A DNA stretch of 64,000 nt. Origin: Piezodorus guildinii (lineage: Eukaryota > Arthropoda > Insecta > Hemiptera > Pentatomidae). Each line of letters opens with the position of its first letter. Position 1 is the first letter of the stretch. The stretch is taken from NCBI GenBank assembly GCA_023052935.1, contig CM041298.1, positions 115,427,977-115,491,976 of the forward strand, read 5' to 3'. A model generated the notes under the pieces. The model was not told the origin of the DNA. It was given only the letters and a program-made list of their open reading frames with translations, and did no database searches. Below, in pieces: positions 56,150 to 64,000 of this stretch. The translations under genes and the position numbers were made by a program.

Positions 56150-56564
56150 TGATTAGCTCATTTTTTATATCATGATATGAATGAATTTTTGTCGATTATT
56201 TCAGATAAATGTCTCTGTAACTAATTATTCTTATAAAAATCTTTATATATCTATCTTTTCTGTATTTAAATGTTTTGAATCGTTATTAAATAAGTTTAAG
56301 GAAACTTTGGGTTTCATATAACGACTTGGTGATTTTTAAGAATTTTCAAAAAAAGTAAAAATATTCAAATTATTTTAAATATAGCAATACATACACAACA
56401 AAATAAAGTGCAAAATACTTTCAAAATTTTATTTTTGTTTCTAGTTTTACCGACAAAATTTCAAAACCGTAAATTGATTTCTACGATTTTGGTAAAGCAA
56501 AACGCATTGTTGGCTATGGGAATATGTGAATATATGTCCCGAAAAAGTACGTTTGGAACCACTG
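55861..56564. mobile_element. hAT-like miniature element
   Basis: The terminal repeats are CAGTGGTTCCAAACGCACTT with TTGCGGGACA at the left, and the reverse complement (TGTCCCGAAAAAGTACGTTT, GGAACCACTG) at the right. TGCA lies outside each end. The usual 8-bp hAT duplication was not evident. There is no transposase; the inside is AT-rich and hosts a SINE-A. Confidence 0.6.
55980..56146 (+). mobile_element. SINE-A with long poly-A, young
   Basis: GGGGGCGGAGTAGCTGAGTA, then an internal deletion around the B box, CACCCTCACCACCCGGGCCC, GTATAGCCTTCAAAGGCGAG, and an A-run of about 50. GTATGATT(G/A)GCT occurs at 55972-55983 and again right after the A-run, the target duplication. The long A-run points to recent insertion. 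Confidence 0.8.
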
Positions 56565-56569
56565 TGCAC

Positions 56570-57275
56570 TGGAAAGCTTAAGATTTTGTTTTATGCAACA
56601 TTGTTTTTCTTTGTTACTTGAGTGTTAAACAATATAGGAGATAAGAAAAAAAAATTAAGATTTTAGAAACATTTTTATCTTTATACAATGTTGTAAAAAT
56701 TAATGCAAAGTGACGAGAACAGGGCAGTAAATTAAGCAATTATTGAACATAACAATGTCCCATTATTATGTTATTTAATCTAAAACATATGTTTTCAAAG
56801 GAACTGAATATCATTCTTTAAATTATTTTCATCCCTACTATATTTATAGTTCTTCAAATAAATTCTTCGGAACAATATCCTCTCTTCAAATATTATTTAT
56901 TAATTCATTAATATTACATTGACGTTTCAAGGTTTATATGCCTCATCTTCAGAATCTTTAGTCAAGAAAAAATCAAATATCTTTCAATATTAGTCAAAAT
57001 TCATTAATATATCCTTTTTTTAAATTAAATTTTCAATTATGAGGAGTATATCACATTCAAAGAAATTCTTCGGAACAATATCCTCTCTTCAAATATTATT
57101 TATTAATTCATTAATATTATATTAACGTTTCAAGGTTTATATGCCCAATTTTCAGAATAATTAGCTTACAAAAAATCCATATCTTTCAATATTGGTCAAA
57201 ATTCCTTAATAGTTCTTCAATTAATTTTATCCACTGAGGTGGAGGAACGTCGTGGGTTGCCGACAACAGGTTTTT
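56570..57275 (+). repeat. eroded ACT repeat hosting a tandem Penelope-like end
   Basis: Flanks match the family (CTGGAAAGCTTAAGATTTTG; GAGGTGGAGGAACGTCGTGG then GTTGCCGACAACAGG). Inside, 56876-57050 and 57060-57225 are direct repeats (TTCTTCGGAACAATATCCTC, AACGTTTCAAGGTTTATATG). The minus-strand form of each holds an AGG/CCT stem followed by TGAAACGT, as in Penelope-like ends. Confidence 0.55.
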
Positions 57276-57344
57276 TAAATTTTACTTTCAGCACCTTTAC
57301 TATATTGATATATACATGGAGTTTGGGAAAGATACTTTATATTT

Positions 57345-57715
57345 TCAACCCACTTTGCATTTTCCTTACGACGTTGGACCTATTCCAATCCCTCCGACGA
57401 AAGTCCTGCATACTACATGGTTCCGCAAGTACCGTACTCTAGTCTTTGGATTCCTGTCCTGCTGGATACTTCCGTTATATTACCCCTCTTTGAGAACCCT
57501 TCCGCATGGTTTGCTGGGAGCAATCTATCATCGCGATTTTCTCCCCTGTCATTGCCGCCCTGGGGAGGGTTTTCCGCGAGATTTTTAAGGGCGATGCGTC
57601 CTCCCAGGAGTACTGCGATCAATCAAGGGCAGACATTCCCTCATCAATAACTTTGCACCCTCTCTCTTCATCAGTGTCTTCTACCTCTCGTCTCTCCAGG
57701 ATCAACCCTTGAGAT
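57345..57715. promoter_or_regulatory. GC-rich non-coding island 3
   Basis: A third GC-rich block without repeat matches (ACGTTGGACCTATTCCAATC, GTCATTGCCGCCCTGGGGAG, GGGCGATGCGTCCTCCCAGG). Overlapping frames in three readings have no shared signal of coding. It is treated like islands 1 and 2. Confidence 0.3.
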
Positions 57716-58026
57716 TTTACTGAAATTTGTTTTCACTGATGTATCAACGGTTGCTATTGACGTTCTGAAGGACCGTTCTTTTTTACAAAACAATCCGACA
57801 CCATTCAAATGATGAATTTTTAAAACGTCATAATCTACAACACACATACAAGGAGAGGATCCTTAATGTGTCTCACAGATTTTTATGAAATATTTATTGG
57901 TGAAAACCAGGCAATAAAAGATTTTGGTACTAATAATGAGAAGATCCTAAATGTCTCACCGATTTTGATAATTTTTTTTTGCATAAAAGTACACATTAAA
58001 CCATAAATCTCTGCTAACTATTAGTA

Positions 58027-58923
58027 TTGGGTTGATGCAAAATTAATGCAGGTTTCCTCTATTGCAATATCTTAATTCCAATTGTGTAAACAAAGCTAAT
58101 CCTAACATTGATCATTATTATACCAAAACAAACCTTATCTAATACCCTCTCTTTCACCATGAATTTGTTTAGTAAAATCGTTTTGTTCAGTGTGTTCAAA
58201 GGTCTTGAATCGAAAATGTCCAAGTGCGATTTTCGTCAAATTTATTTTTACGAATTTAAATTAGGGCGCAGCGCTGCGCAAACGGCTCGTAATATTAATG
58301 AAGTGTGGGGTCAGGGGGCTATTAATGAGTGCACGGTGCAGCGTTGGTTCCAGAAGTTTCGCAGAGGAGATTTCGACCTCGAAGACAAGGAAGGTCGGGG
58401 CCGTCATCTTGCTCTGGACAACGACCAGCTGGGGTCAAAAGTGGAAGAAGACCCACCAAAACCACACGAGAAATGGCGGCGGAACTCGGAACTCAAAAAT
58501 TGCAACGTCTTTGCCCAGCATTGATGAATCGGAAGGGGCCGATCCTGCTCCACGATAACGCCAGACCACACGTTGCACAACCAACGCTTCCACGACTGCA
58601 CGAGCTGGGCTACGAAGTTCTCCAACATCCGCCTTATTCACCTGACCTCTCTCCTACATACTTCCACTTTTTCAGGCATCTAGACAACTTTTTGAGGGAG
58701 AAAAATTTTCAAAACCAGGACGACATTGAAAATTCTTTTCGTGATTTCATTGAGTCCAGGGATTCGGATTTTTTTCTGGTGGAATAAGAAAGCTTGTTGA
58801 ACGTTGGCAAAAGTGCATTGATTCAGATGGAAATTATTTTGATTAAATATATATGGTTAAAGTAAAGATATGGCGTATTTACAATACCTACTAAAAACCT
58901 GCATTAATTTTGCATCAACCCAA
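58027..58923 (+). mobile_element. mariner-3b, twin of 3a
   Basis: 897 bp between TA duplications (58025-58026, 58924-58925). It has the same ends, internal deletion and orientation as 41392-42289 and only a handful of base changes. Compared with 3a there is one added base before the ATG and two lost bases. One loss, at about 58453 (GACCCACC for GACCCAACC), breaks the transposase frame, and the other, near 58770, breaks it again. The third catalytic Asp is changed to Tyr (SPTYFHFF). It is inactive. Confidence 0.9.
58108..58787 (+). pseudogene. frameshifted deleted mariner transposase
   Basis: The N-terminal 115 or so codons (58165-58450) read as in 3a (KLGRSAAQTARNINEVWGQG). After the shift, the frame ending at 58787 carries LQRLCPALMNRKGP, LLHDNARPHVAQPTLPRLHE and SPTYFHFFRHLDNFL. 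It shares the loss of the first catalytic Asp region with 41523-42212. Confidence 0.82.
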
Positions 58924-59071
58924 TATATAGGGGACAAACGCTCTTAGGTGTCGCGTAAATAAAACCAGAAATTTTGTGCACGAAAAGCACATTTTATTTA
59001 ATACCTCTTGTTCTAGCGAAGGCAGAAAAATATGTTTGGTGTCAAAATTACCCTATTTCAACATGTAATAA

Positions 59072-59922
59072 TTTTTTTTTTTTTTTTTTTTTTATTGAGA
59101 TATGTTACAATTTGTTACAAAATTAACAATAATAATATTGATAAGAGACCACATTCATACTATATACACAGAAAATAATAATAATGGTCAAATTTCATAA
59201 AATATAACATAAATTCAAATATATACAATAAAATAATAATAATAAATAAAAAACAAAACAAATCGAAACATAAACCTATTATTGAGATAAATAAAAAGTT
59301 GGCAAATAAATAAACATCTTACACACAATCATAACTATATACAATTGCTAAAGGGACCCCAGCAAGCGTTTTTCCTCCACTTGTGGAGGAAAAAGCTGAA
59401 TCCAAGAGATCCCAGCACCTCTATCTCAGCCGCATCACTGGTCTGAGCCAGTGGAGGCTGAGTTAGGGCGCTGTAGCCACAAACATACCGTACATGAGTG
59501 GAGGATCTGACCATTGTCAGAACTCCAGTTTAAATGTTTACAATAGGTCTCGTGGCCACTGCCGTTTCAATCTTCGAGGAGGATTGTAGGGATGGGTGGT
59601 GCTAGATAGGGAATGTGCTAGAGGGTTAGGATGATTACTAAGGTTCTGATGAAATTTGGAAAATTTGGATGGTACCAGGTCTAAAACAAACGGAATATTA
59701 AGGTCATGGTGTAGGGTACAGTTGGTAACGTAATAAGGAGCATTAACTATTGTTCGGAGGACTTTGGATTGGAAGGATTGGATGCGTTTGATGTTAGAAT
59801 GTTTAGCTGTCCCCCACAGTTCAAGTCCGTAGGTCCATATAGGTTTCAGTACTGTCTTGTATATTAGTAATTTGTTGTCAACTGTAAGATGAGATTTTCT
59901 GTTTAGTAGTCTGTATAACTGG
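59072..59922 (-). mobile_element. LINE-J2 (jockey-like) C-terminus and 3' UTR
   Basis: On the minus strand the frame reads QLYRLLNRKSHLTVDNKLLI, YKTVLKPIWTYGLELWGTAK, IQSFQSKVLRTIVNAPYYVT and PPRRLKRQWPRDLL. It is homologous to LINE-J1 but clearly a different family. The 3' UTR follows with GGGGTCCCTTTAGCAATTGT, and the poly-A shows as a T-run at 59072-59092. It is 5'-truncated near 59922, in the loop of the foldback-like element. Confidence 0.8.
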
Positions 59923-59924
59923 CC

Positions 59925-60030
59925 GTGGAGGTACGGAGCGTCCCTGAGTCATGAAACTTATTCCGCCGAAAGTCTCGCGACTTGAGGTCTACCGCACTAG
60001 TGCGACTCGAACTCACAAACTTCTGTAATA
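59925..60030 (-). mobile_element. possible tRNA-derived SINE scrap
   Basis: The minus strand has a B-box-like GAGTTCGAGTCGC then ACTAGTGCGGTAGACCTCAA and GCGAGACTTTCGGCGG. There are no other copies in the window, so the family is unproven. Confidence 0.3.
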
Positions 60031-60045
60031 GTTAAAAATGAAAAA

Positions 60046-60292
60046 AACCTGTACCAACTACAACCCATGAAGAGTCTTGGGCTCAGTATATATAGAGAGT
60101 CGTAGATATTTCTAGGCCAAAGGCCACGGAATGAGATGATTAGGCCTAGATTACACTCAGTCGTTAGGGTTTTTTCCCAATCTTATTGGGTACCCACTTT
60201 ATAGAGGCTGGGTTTACCCCAGGAGGGTCTCCAGGCCGATCCCAGGACCCGGAGAACAGTAGAGTGCACTATCCACTAGACCACGCCGCTCC
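60046..60292 (-). mobile_element. SINE-B copy with internal deletion
   Basis: The minus-strand head GGAGCGGCGTGGTCTAGTGG and the ending CCATGAAGAGT / AACCTGTACC (plus strand) match the family. The B-box region is deleted or rearranged (CCAGGCCGATCCCAGGACCC). Confidence 0.75.
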
Positions 60293-60839
60293 TTTAAAAT
60301 TAACTTAAAAACTCCTCATTCCTAAAAAGGAAAACTTAATCTGAACATAGTTTTAAAGAAACCTTATTAAAAGTACAATTTTGACGAGATTATTTATATT
60401 TTCAGGATTATTATCTACCATGAAGCTATAATATTTTAATGACGAAATTTTTTTTTAAATTGTTGCTTTTTGAAATAGGGTAATTTTCATACCAAACGTA
60501 TTTTTCTACCTTCACTAGAACCAGATATATTAAATAAAATGCGTTTTTCGAGCACAAAATTTCTGATTTTATTTACGCGACACCTATAGAGTCCCCTATA
60601 CACTAATAGTTAGCAGAGAGTTATGGTTTAATGTGTACTTTTATCCAAAAAAAATTTCATCAAAATCGGTGAGACATTTGGGATCCTCTCATTATTAGTA
60701 CCAAAATGGCCGCTTGTGGAACATCACTTAAATTGAGCGTACTTATTTTTACCCGAAAAAACTTCCAACCTAAATTAGATTAAGAAAATTTAAATGTTTT
60801 TTATTATACAAATACATTTTATCTTAGTTTAGAGAGGAG

Positions 60840-61845
60840 ACTAAAAGAATTACTGAATAGGTTTATATTTGGCATCTCTAGACAGTCACACGTCTCTCAC
60901 TGGTATTCTGGTCAAAGGTGGTTCTATCCCAAATCCCGAAGAAAATAACTACTTGGCATCTTCCTATTCCAATCCTTGCGAATAGAAATTGTTGTTCATT
61001 GTTCATTCATTTAATGTTAATTGCAAATTTGACGATACTACAGTGGGAGTCTTAACTATTGTCTATCCAGGTTTAATTAGGTAGGATCTTTAAACATTAC
61101 CTCAAACGGTTTCGGCAACCCACCTCTCCGAAGAAGAGACAGTGCTAATGAATTCGAACTTTTAATTTCTGATATTTTCTTTTTCTTCCCAAACAAATAA
61201 GCGATATCCTATTTATTAAGTAAATTGAAAAAAAAAGTGGTATGCTAAACATTCGCGCAACTTACCTACTCCCAGCTACCTTCCTATATCCGACTGACTT
61301 CTGCAATTTAAATCGTCAATCCACTCCTTCGAAACATCGGCCATTCTGACCATTACATTTCCTACCCATAGAACAAAAAAAAAAACTTTTGATCATTCCT
61401 TTCTTGTCTACTCTACTACTCTCTGGAATTCCCTACCTACTCATATCCGCCATGCTTCTTCCCTGCCATCATTTAAGTCCCAGCTGTTCCAGTACCTACT
61501 GTTATCCCAAACAGACGCTGATATTTCAAATCAAATATCAATCCATAGAGAATATTTATCATTTATATTTAACTTAGTTAATTGATCAATTATTATGAAT
61601 CAGTTCCAATATTTAGTTTTGTTCAACACATTAATCTATCAGAAGTTATTTATTTTACTCTTTTATTTCATAGTATACTTTAATCTGTTTTTTTTTCTTC
61701 TGATCTCATTGTGAATAAAAATTAATATTAATCCTTTGGTCTTTTGGCCAGACACATGCTTATATCATAATTGTACAATACATATCAATTGTTCTTAAGG
61801 GAGCCTGTCCCAGAATAAAAAATAATTACTATTCTATTCTATAAT
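60840..61845 (+). mobile_element. CR1-like LINE 3' end, split by SINE-C
   Basis: The reverse transcriptase C-terminal region (CTCACTGGTATTCTGGTCAA, as at 9880) runs to about 60985 and resumes after the SINE at about 61255. The C-terminus reads DHSFLVYSTTLWNSLPTHIR then HASSLPSFKSQLFQYLLLSQ (61390-61515), the classic CR1-type ending. The 3' UTR closes with TTCTTAAGGGAGCCTGTCCC, AGAATAAAAAATAATT and (ATTCT)n. Confidence 0.7.
60990..61140 (-). mobile_element. SINE-C fragment inside CR1-like LINE
   Basis: AGTGGGAGTCTTAACTATTG, TCTATCCAGGTTTAATTAGG and ACCTCAAACGGTTTCGGCAA correspond to the minus-strand body of SINE-C. The head is missing. Confidence 0.55.
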
Positions 61846-61849
61846 ACTT

Positions 61850-62250
61850 TTTCCTTTGTAATTTGATTTTATAATCGTTTATATATATATATACATATAC
61901 AACATTGCTGACATATATTTCGCAAATACGTCCACCATTATGTAATGTATTTATGAAAAAATTAGACGTATTGTAAAATCAGTAAAAATGATTTTTACAA
62001 GCGAAAATCACATCTTGATTTTTTTTTTTAAGTTGTAGGTTTCTAAAAATTTCATACTATAACATTTAATGTTGCCTGAAGAATAAATATTATGCTCTTG
62101 TTCGTTTACTTTTTCTACAAAAAAGTGTACAACATTTAAAATAGATTTTAATTTAATTTTAGTTAGAGATTAGTTTATTTATTTAATGACACTACGCTTT
62201 TTATGACTATCCATTACCTTATATCACTTTGTAAATAAGGTAAGAGGTTT
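61850..62250. other. stretch without recognised features
   Basis: AT-rich, with an AT run at 61882-61893. Nothing was identified. Confidence 0.35.
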
Positions 62251-62254
62251 TTAA

Positions 62255-62800
62255 AATATGTTTATCTTTTTAATGGTATATTATACATCTTTATTACTAA
62301 TCTTACGTCCGGAAAAAAACAAATCTAACTAAAACAATATTTCTGCAGTTTTCTCCTTTAGTTGGTTATCAGATTCGTTCAACTTGTACATTTACCAGTT
62401 TTTTATTAGTGCTAACAAGACTATAACATTATTTTTTTCGAATCTACAATATTAAAGGTACTCTGAAGGAATAAAACTTAAAATATTTTAATTTTAACCT
62501 GCCAAAATATTTTAATCAGAAATTAATCTAAATTATATCAAAGTACTATTATTTTATTGGAATAGTGATTTTAATAAAAATCGATGAAATTGTTTTTGAG
62601 TAAGTCGTAAAAATGTGCAAAATATGTTGTATAAAGTCGTTTTTCTGGTTATTTTATTAATTATTTAATCTATAGTAAATTATTCTTTCGAAACTCTATT
62701 TAAGTATTAAATTTTAACATTTTTTGAATATTTGTGGTCAATTTTTACCAGGGAGGTCTAACTATAGGAGAACTATAAGTCAGATATAGTAAGTGAATGT
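62255..62800 (-). repeat. eroded ACT repeat
   Basis: TTTAGTTGGTTATCAGATTC, GTTCAACTTGTACATTTACC, GTGCTAACAAGACTATAAC and TTAAAGGTACTCTGAAGG follow the minus-strand order of the family. It ends GATATAGTAAGTGAATGTCA. Confidence 0.55.
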
Positions 62801-62876
62801 CACTCTCAGAGTCTTTCTTTTTTCATGCGCATTATATATTTTAAATTGAATTATTTTACTTACATTGTAAAATCAG

Positions 62877-63135
62877 CGGCGGATCTGATAAGGGTAAAAG
62901 CTATAATCGACAGGGCGGGGTGGATCTAAAAAAACGAAACCAACAAAAAAAAAAGAATAAAAGTGAGACTTCTAAAAAGTCAACGGAGGAAGTATCCTGG
63001 ATGATTGATGACTTGGTCTTTCCATCACTTTTGTTACCCGACCCCCGAAGCTACGTCGATAATCTTCTATCATCTTTCAAAAAACTTCACAAAAAATATT
63101 TGTGTAAATACTTTATAGAAGTTCTTATTTATTAA
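62877..63135 (+). CDS. possible exon, unknown protein (weak)
   Basis: Open from an acceptor-like AAAATCAG (62869-62876) to a stop at 63133, about 85 codons. The text is a Lys-rich run (KKRNQQKKKNKSETSKKSTE) then EVSWMIDDLVFPSLLLPDPR, SYVDNLLSSFKKLHKKYLC. A donor-like GTAAAT at 63103 could end the exon after KKYLC. It matches none of the repeats here and has ordinary, non-repetitive protein composition. There are no partner exons, so this may be chance. Confidence 0.25.
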
Positions 63136-63208
63136 CTAATGTATTAGAAGAATGATAAAGAAGGGTCAATCCACTAGGACATAACATCGTCCAATTTTAA
63201 TTAATTTT

Positions 63209-63367
63209 ACTGTTGTTTTTTTTAATGGCTTCTCTTCTAAACTAATAAATTGTTCCCGTATTTAATCTTTACAATCCAAAATCTTTAATGCTCCTTATTT
63301 TGTCACGAATAAAGTCGTCCATAAAGTCCTAAATGTTCCATATGTTGCTGATCTGGCCCGAACCAGG
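63209..63367 (+). mobile_element. LINE-J1 fragment, duplicate 1
   Basis: TTTAATGGCTTCTCTTCTAA, ATTTAATCTTTACAATCCAA, TGCTCCTTATTTTGTCACGA and GCTGATCTGGCCCGAACCAG match the J1 C-terminal region. It breaks off at ACCAGGTATC, where the foldback-like arm begins. Confidence 0.6.
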
Positions 63368-63495
63368 TATCGCGTAAATAAAATCAGAAATTTTGTGCTC
63401 GAAAAACGCATTGTATGTAATATCTCTGGTTCTAGTGAAGGTAGAAAAAAACGTATGGTATAAAATTACCCTATTTTAAAGCGTAATAATTTAAA
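63368..63495 (+). repeat. foldback-like arm fragment
   Basis: CGCGTAAATAAAATCAGAAA, TTTTGTGCTCGAAAAACGCA and TAAAATTACCCTATTTTAAA match the arms at 58950-59070 and 60465-60600. Confidence 0.7.
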
Positions 63496-63528
63496 AAAAA
63501 ATAACTCATTAAAATATTAAAGTTTTAC

Positions 63529-63845
63529 TGTTTTTTTTTTTAATGGCTTCTCTTCTAAACTATTAAATTATTCCCGTATTCAATCTTTACAATCCAAAAT
63601 CTTTTAGAAAATCTTTAATGCTCCTTACTTTGTCACGAATAAAATCATCCATAAAGACCTTAATGTTTCATGTTTTGCTGATCTGGCCGAACCAGGTATC
63701 AATCCTTCCATGACAAACTCCACTTCCACTCTAACCACTGGTTTCAATCCTTGCTTCCTCTTCCATTCCTTACAATCCTCCAAGGCGTGTGAAAAGAAGA
63801 TGGACTAGTTTAGATTACCTACTAGAGTGCTGCCAATGGGCAATT
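63529..63845 (+). mobile_element. LINE-J1 fragment, duplicate 2
   Basis: Repeats the start of duplicate 1 (TTTAATGGCTTCTCTTCTAA, CAATCTTTACAATCCAAAAT). It then continues past ACCAGGTATCAATCCTTCCA to the J1 stop region and the start of the 3' UTR. Confidence 0.65.
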
Positions 63846-64000
63846 TTGTAGACATCAAATCAAAACAGAAACTAACAATGTCATAAGGACGTGCTTTATA
63901 TTTTTTACAAAGCATTATTTAAATAATGAAGAGAGTAGTGCCCAAAAATTAAATTAAATCCATTGTTTTTTTCAAGTAATTTTGAATGGTACTTCATGGT

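Larger units (their letters stand above)
57924..60712. mobile_element. long-inverted-repeat (foldback-like) element
   Basis: The left arm, 57924-58026 plus 58924-59070, and the right arm, 60462-60712, are inverted copies over about 250 bp: TTTGGTACTAATAATGAGAA, GATCCTAAATGTCTCACCGA, TCGCGTAAATAAAACCAGAA, TTACCCTATTTCA. The left arm was split by mariner-3b. The loop contains LINE-J2, a SINE-like scrap and a SINE-B. No transposase belonging to it was found. A single-arm fragment occurs at 63368-63490. Confidence 0.75.

Noticed and set aside
57239..57712. Five overlapping frames of 67-90 codons on both strands
   Set aside because: GC-rich island 3; none has splice support or a motif.
1..64000. 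CRISPR array or prokaryotic operon
   Set aside because: No regularly spaced direct repeats with unique spacers, no ribosome binding sites or bacterial genes; all repeats are transposon families or microsatellites.

Overview
This is animal nuclear DNA, most likely from an arthropod. It is strongly AT-rich, has GT-AG introns, and is packed with retroelement and transposon families typical of arthropods: jockey-, CR1-, RTE- and I-like LINEs, Penelope-like elements, mariner elements, and three tRNA-derived SINE families. There are no operons, ribosome binding sites or phage or bacterial genes. The species cannot be named from what is visible. All family names below are my own reading of motifs; no database was searched.

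The one host gene I can support lies on the minus strand of the left quarter. Four exons (16247-16474, 11818-11945, 9367-9550, 3709-3787) have good splice sites and reading phases that join without a break. Together they encode an acidic N-terminal region followed by leucine-rich repeats that resemble LRRC23-type axonemal proteins. A further LRR-like exon candidate lies at 1672-1738, and its phase requires one exon I could not find. The introns are 2-6 kb and full of transposon fragments. A second, weak exon candidate is at 62877-63135 (+).

The rest is layered mobile DNA. 1-18 kb: LINE tails, a 1246-bp mariner with TA duplications, SINE-A, -B and -C copies, and a 298-bp hairpin. 18-29 kb: a Tc1-like terminal-repeat pair, a 272-bp hairpin, and a nearly complete Penelope-like element (23861-27021, minus) with inverted terminal arms, reverse transcriptase and a GIY-YIG nuclease. 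29-37 kb: nested copies of an abundant ~0.95-kb repeat (called the ACT repeat here) and two related mariners, one carrying captured flanking DNA. 37-46 kb: a tandem duplication, a dispersed repeat pair with and without a SINE, an internally deleted mariner, and an RTE-like LINE. 46-58 kb: three GC-rich non-coding islands, more ACT repeats, a 2-kb I-like LINE with target-site duplication, a hAT-like miniature element, and three diverged copies of a peptide-like segment. 58-64 kb: a long-inverted-repeat element that hosts a near-identical twin of the deleted mariner, a LINE and a SINE.

The mobile elements do not cooperate with the LRR gene. What they show is an order of insertion: ACT repeats, SINE-C, hAT-like and foldback elements are the older hosts, while the mariners, the I-like LINE, the J2 LINE tail and SINE-A/B copies sit inside them, often with intact target-site duplications.
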